Assembly (NCBI RefSeq): GCF_014648635.1 | Contig: NZ_BMRM01000036.1 | Location: 1 to 40,278, forward strand | Origin: Streptomyces cinerochromogenes | GTDB lineage: Bacteria; Actinomycetota; Actinomycetes; Streptomycetales; Streptomycetaceae | DNA length: 40,278 nt | Reading direction: 5' to 3' | Shown here: positions 39,143-40,278 of the stretch, in pieces | Numbering within the stretch: the stretch's first letter is position 1 | Layout: each line of letters opens with the position of its first letter | The notes under the pieces: model-generated | What the model was told of the DNA's origin: nothing | What the model saw: only the letters and a program-made list of their open reading frames with translations | The model's database searches: none | Program-made: the position numbers and the translations under genes

Positions 39143-39161
39143 CCGGGGGAAAAATCCCCGG
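39143..39161. promoter_or_regulatory. Inverted repeat in the aroH-trpEG divergent region
   Basis: CCGGGG (39143-39148) and CCCCGG (39156-39161) flank an A-rich 7-nt centre. It lies about 25-43 bp before the aroH start, where a -35 box or operator would be. Function not known. Confidence 0.4.
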
Positions 39162-39172
39162 ACTCGACCCCG

Positions 39173-39178
39173 TAATGT
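39173..39178 (+). promoter_or_regulatory. -10 element TAATGT, predicted leaderless start of aroH
   Basis: TAATGT ends 7 nt before the GTG at 39186. No SD is present. Confidence 0.55.
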
Positions 39179-39185
39179 TTACGAG

Positions 39186-40278
39186 GTGACCGTGAACGCT
39201 AAGACCAGCCCGAGTGCTGGCAACACCTGGCGAGACCTGCCCGCGGCGCAGCAGCCCGAGTACCCCGACCCCGAGGCTCTGCGCGCAGTGATCGCGGACC
39301 TCGAGTCGTATCCGCCGCTCGTCTTCGCGGGCGAGTGCGACCAGCTGCGCGCCCGGATGGCGGCCGTCGCCAAGGGAGAGGCGTTCCTCCTCCAGGGCGG
39401 CGACTGCGCCGAGGCCTTCGACGCGGTGTCCGCCGACCACATCCGCAACAAGCTCAAGACGCTGCTCCAGATGGGCGCCGTGCTGACCTACGCGGCCTCC
39501 GTGCCGGTGGTGAAGGTCGGCCGGATCGCGGGCCAGTACTCCAAGCCCCGCTCCAAGCCGACCGAGACCCGCGACGGCGTGACGCTCCCGGTGTACCGGG
39601 GCGACTCCGTCAACGGCTTCGACTTCACCGAGGCCAGCCGCATCCCGGACCCCGAGCGGCTCAAGCGCATGTACCACGCCTCGGCGTCCACGCTGAACCT
39701 GGTGCGCGCCTTCACCACCGGCGGTTACGCCGACCTGCGCCAGGTGCACGCCTGGAACCAGGACTTCGTGCGCACCTCGCCCTCCGGCCAGCGCTACGAG
39801 CAGCTGGCGCGGGAGATCGACAACGCGCTGAACTTCATGCGGGCCTGCGGCACCGACCCGGAGGAGTTCAAGACCGTCGAGTTCTACTCCTCGCACGAGG
39901 CGCTGCTGCTGGACTACGAGTCCGCCCTGACCCGGGTCGACTCGCGCACCGGCAAGCTGTACGACGTCTCCGCGCACATGGTGTGGATCGGTGAGCGCAC
40001 CCGGCAGATGGACCACGCGCACATCGAGTTCGCCTCGAAGATCCGCAATCCGATCGGCATCAAGCTCGGCCCGACCACGACGGCCGAGGAGGCGCTGCGG
40101 TACATCGACCGCCTCGACCCCGAGCGGGAGCCGGGCCGGCTGACCTTCATCGTCCGCATGGGCGCCGGCAAGATCCGCGACAGGCTCCCGGAGCTGGTGG
40201 AGAAGGTCACGGCGTCGGGCGCGACGGTGGCCTGGGTGACCGACCCGATGCACGGCAACACCTTCGAGGCGGCCTCCG
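39186..40278 (+). CDS. aroH: Type II DAHP synthase (3' end outside window)
   Basis: First step of the shikimate pathway: phosphoenolpyruvate + erythrose-4-phosphate to DAHP. 364 codons are present and the frame is still open at the window end (family length about 450). Plant/actinobacterial class II motifs are clear: QGGDCAEAF (metal-site Cys), VGRIAGQYSKPRSKPTE (PEP-binding Arg/Lys), YHASASTLNL, SAHMVWIGERTRQ, SNPIGIKLGPT-like RNPIGIKLGPT, and WVTDPMHGN. Starts with GTG at 39186; a second in-frame GTG at 39192 is less likely given the -10 spacing. Divergent from trpEG across a 107-bp region, linking aromatic precursor supply with Trp control. Confidence 0.95.
   Translation, partial: MTVNAKTSPSAGNTWRDLPAAQQPEYPDPEALRAVIADLESYPPLVFAGECDQLRARMAAVAKGEAFLLQGGDCAEAFDAVSADHIRNKLKTLLQMGAVLTYAASVPVVKVGRIAGQYSKPRSKPTETRDGVTLPVYRGDSVNGFDFTEASRIPDPERLKRMYHASASTLNLVRAFTTGGYADLRQVHAWNQDFVRTSPSGQRYEQLAREIDNALNFMRACGTDPEEFKTVEFYSSHEALLLDYESALTRVDSRTGKLYDVSAHMVWIGERTRQMDHAHIEFASKIRNPIGIKLGPTTTAEEALRYIDRLDPEREPGRLTFIVRMGAGKIRDRLPELVEKVTASGATVAWVTDPMHGNTFEAAS

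Noticed and set aside
37035..40253. Minus-strand frame of 1072 codons covering trpEG and aroH
   Set aside because: Only the part from 38906 down is the real trpEG gene; the N-terminal 449 residues are antisense to aroH and the attenuator.
1..40278. tRNA, rRNA, CRISPR array, phage genes or biosynthetic cluster
   Set aside because: I looked on both strands and saw none; all genes are core metabolism, envelope or regulation.

Overview
The window is a high-GC (roughly 70% or more), GC3-biased actinobacterial chromosome segment. Gene content and order match the Streptomyces core region that, from memory, corresponds to about SCO2155 (ctaD) down to SCO2115 (aroH) in S. coelicolor. The qcrCAB-ctaE respiratory cluster, the glkA neighbourhood and the macRS two-component pair all point to Streptomyces. 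It reads as core genome: there is no transposase, phage gene, CRISPR array, tRNA or rRNA, and no biosynthetic gene cluster.

Layout. 1-7941: respiratory block, with the 3' part of ctaD, ctaF and a strong terminator, a lipoprotein L,D-transpeptidase, a convergent degenerate receiver-domain protein, then ctaE-qcrC-qcrA-qcrB (bc1-aa3 supercomplex) closed by a hairpin. 8005-10979: trpD, a 192-bp MITE-like palindromic element abutting its stop codon, then a SAM-IV riboswitch with a 6-codon uORF ahead of a class V aminotransferase of cysteine desulfurase type. 11116-16165: Ser/Thr kinase with a PQQ-like propeller, a convergent rhomboid/RAM-domain operon, a small zinc-ribbon protein and a coiled-coil NYN (YacP-like) nuclease candidate. 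16166-19912: two paralogous secreted NlpC/P60 cell-wall hydrolases and a lipoprotein with an HExxH zinc-peptidase motif. 19893-27837: a GT87-type membrane glycosyltransferase, a PimB'-like GT4 glycosyltransferase, a ChoA-type cholesterol oxidase convergent with a long-chain acyl-CoA ligase, a metallophosphoesterase and an SRPBCC protein. 27899-30748: an ArsA-like ATPase with an altered P-loop, a DUF5304-type protein and glucokinase glkA. 30775-33883: an EEP-family hydrolase, a two-TM membrane protein, an alpha/beta hydrolase and a PlsC-type acyltransferase. 33921-40278: macS-macR, a phosphofructokinase with PPi-type active-site residues, a fused trpE-trpG gene behind a Trp attenuator, and divergent aroH (type II DAHP synthase, cut by the window end).

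The genes group into themes: aerobic respiration; envelope building and remodelling (Ldt, NlpC/P60, PimB'-like, GT87, PlsC, rhomboid); entry of glucose into metabolism (glkA, pfkA); and aromatic/Trp supply (aroH, trpEG, trpD). RNA-level control is unusually visible: a SAM-IV riboswitch with a uORF, a WWW-codon Trp attenuator, and many genes whose -10 hexamer lies 6-8 nt before the start codon, which predicts leaderless mRNAs.

I did not find an obviously new multi-gene system. The best candidates for something undescribed are the SAM-IV/uORF arrangement, the palindromic element fused to the trpD stop codon, the inverted repeat over the ctaE start codon, an unannotated GC3-rich coding fragment at 19893-20025, and the ArsA-like ATPase without P-loop lysines.
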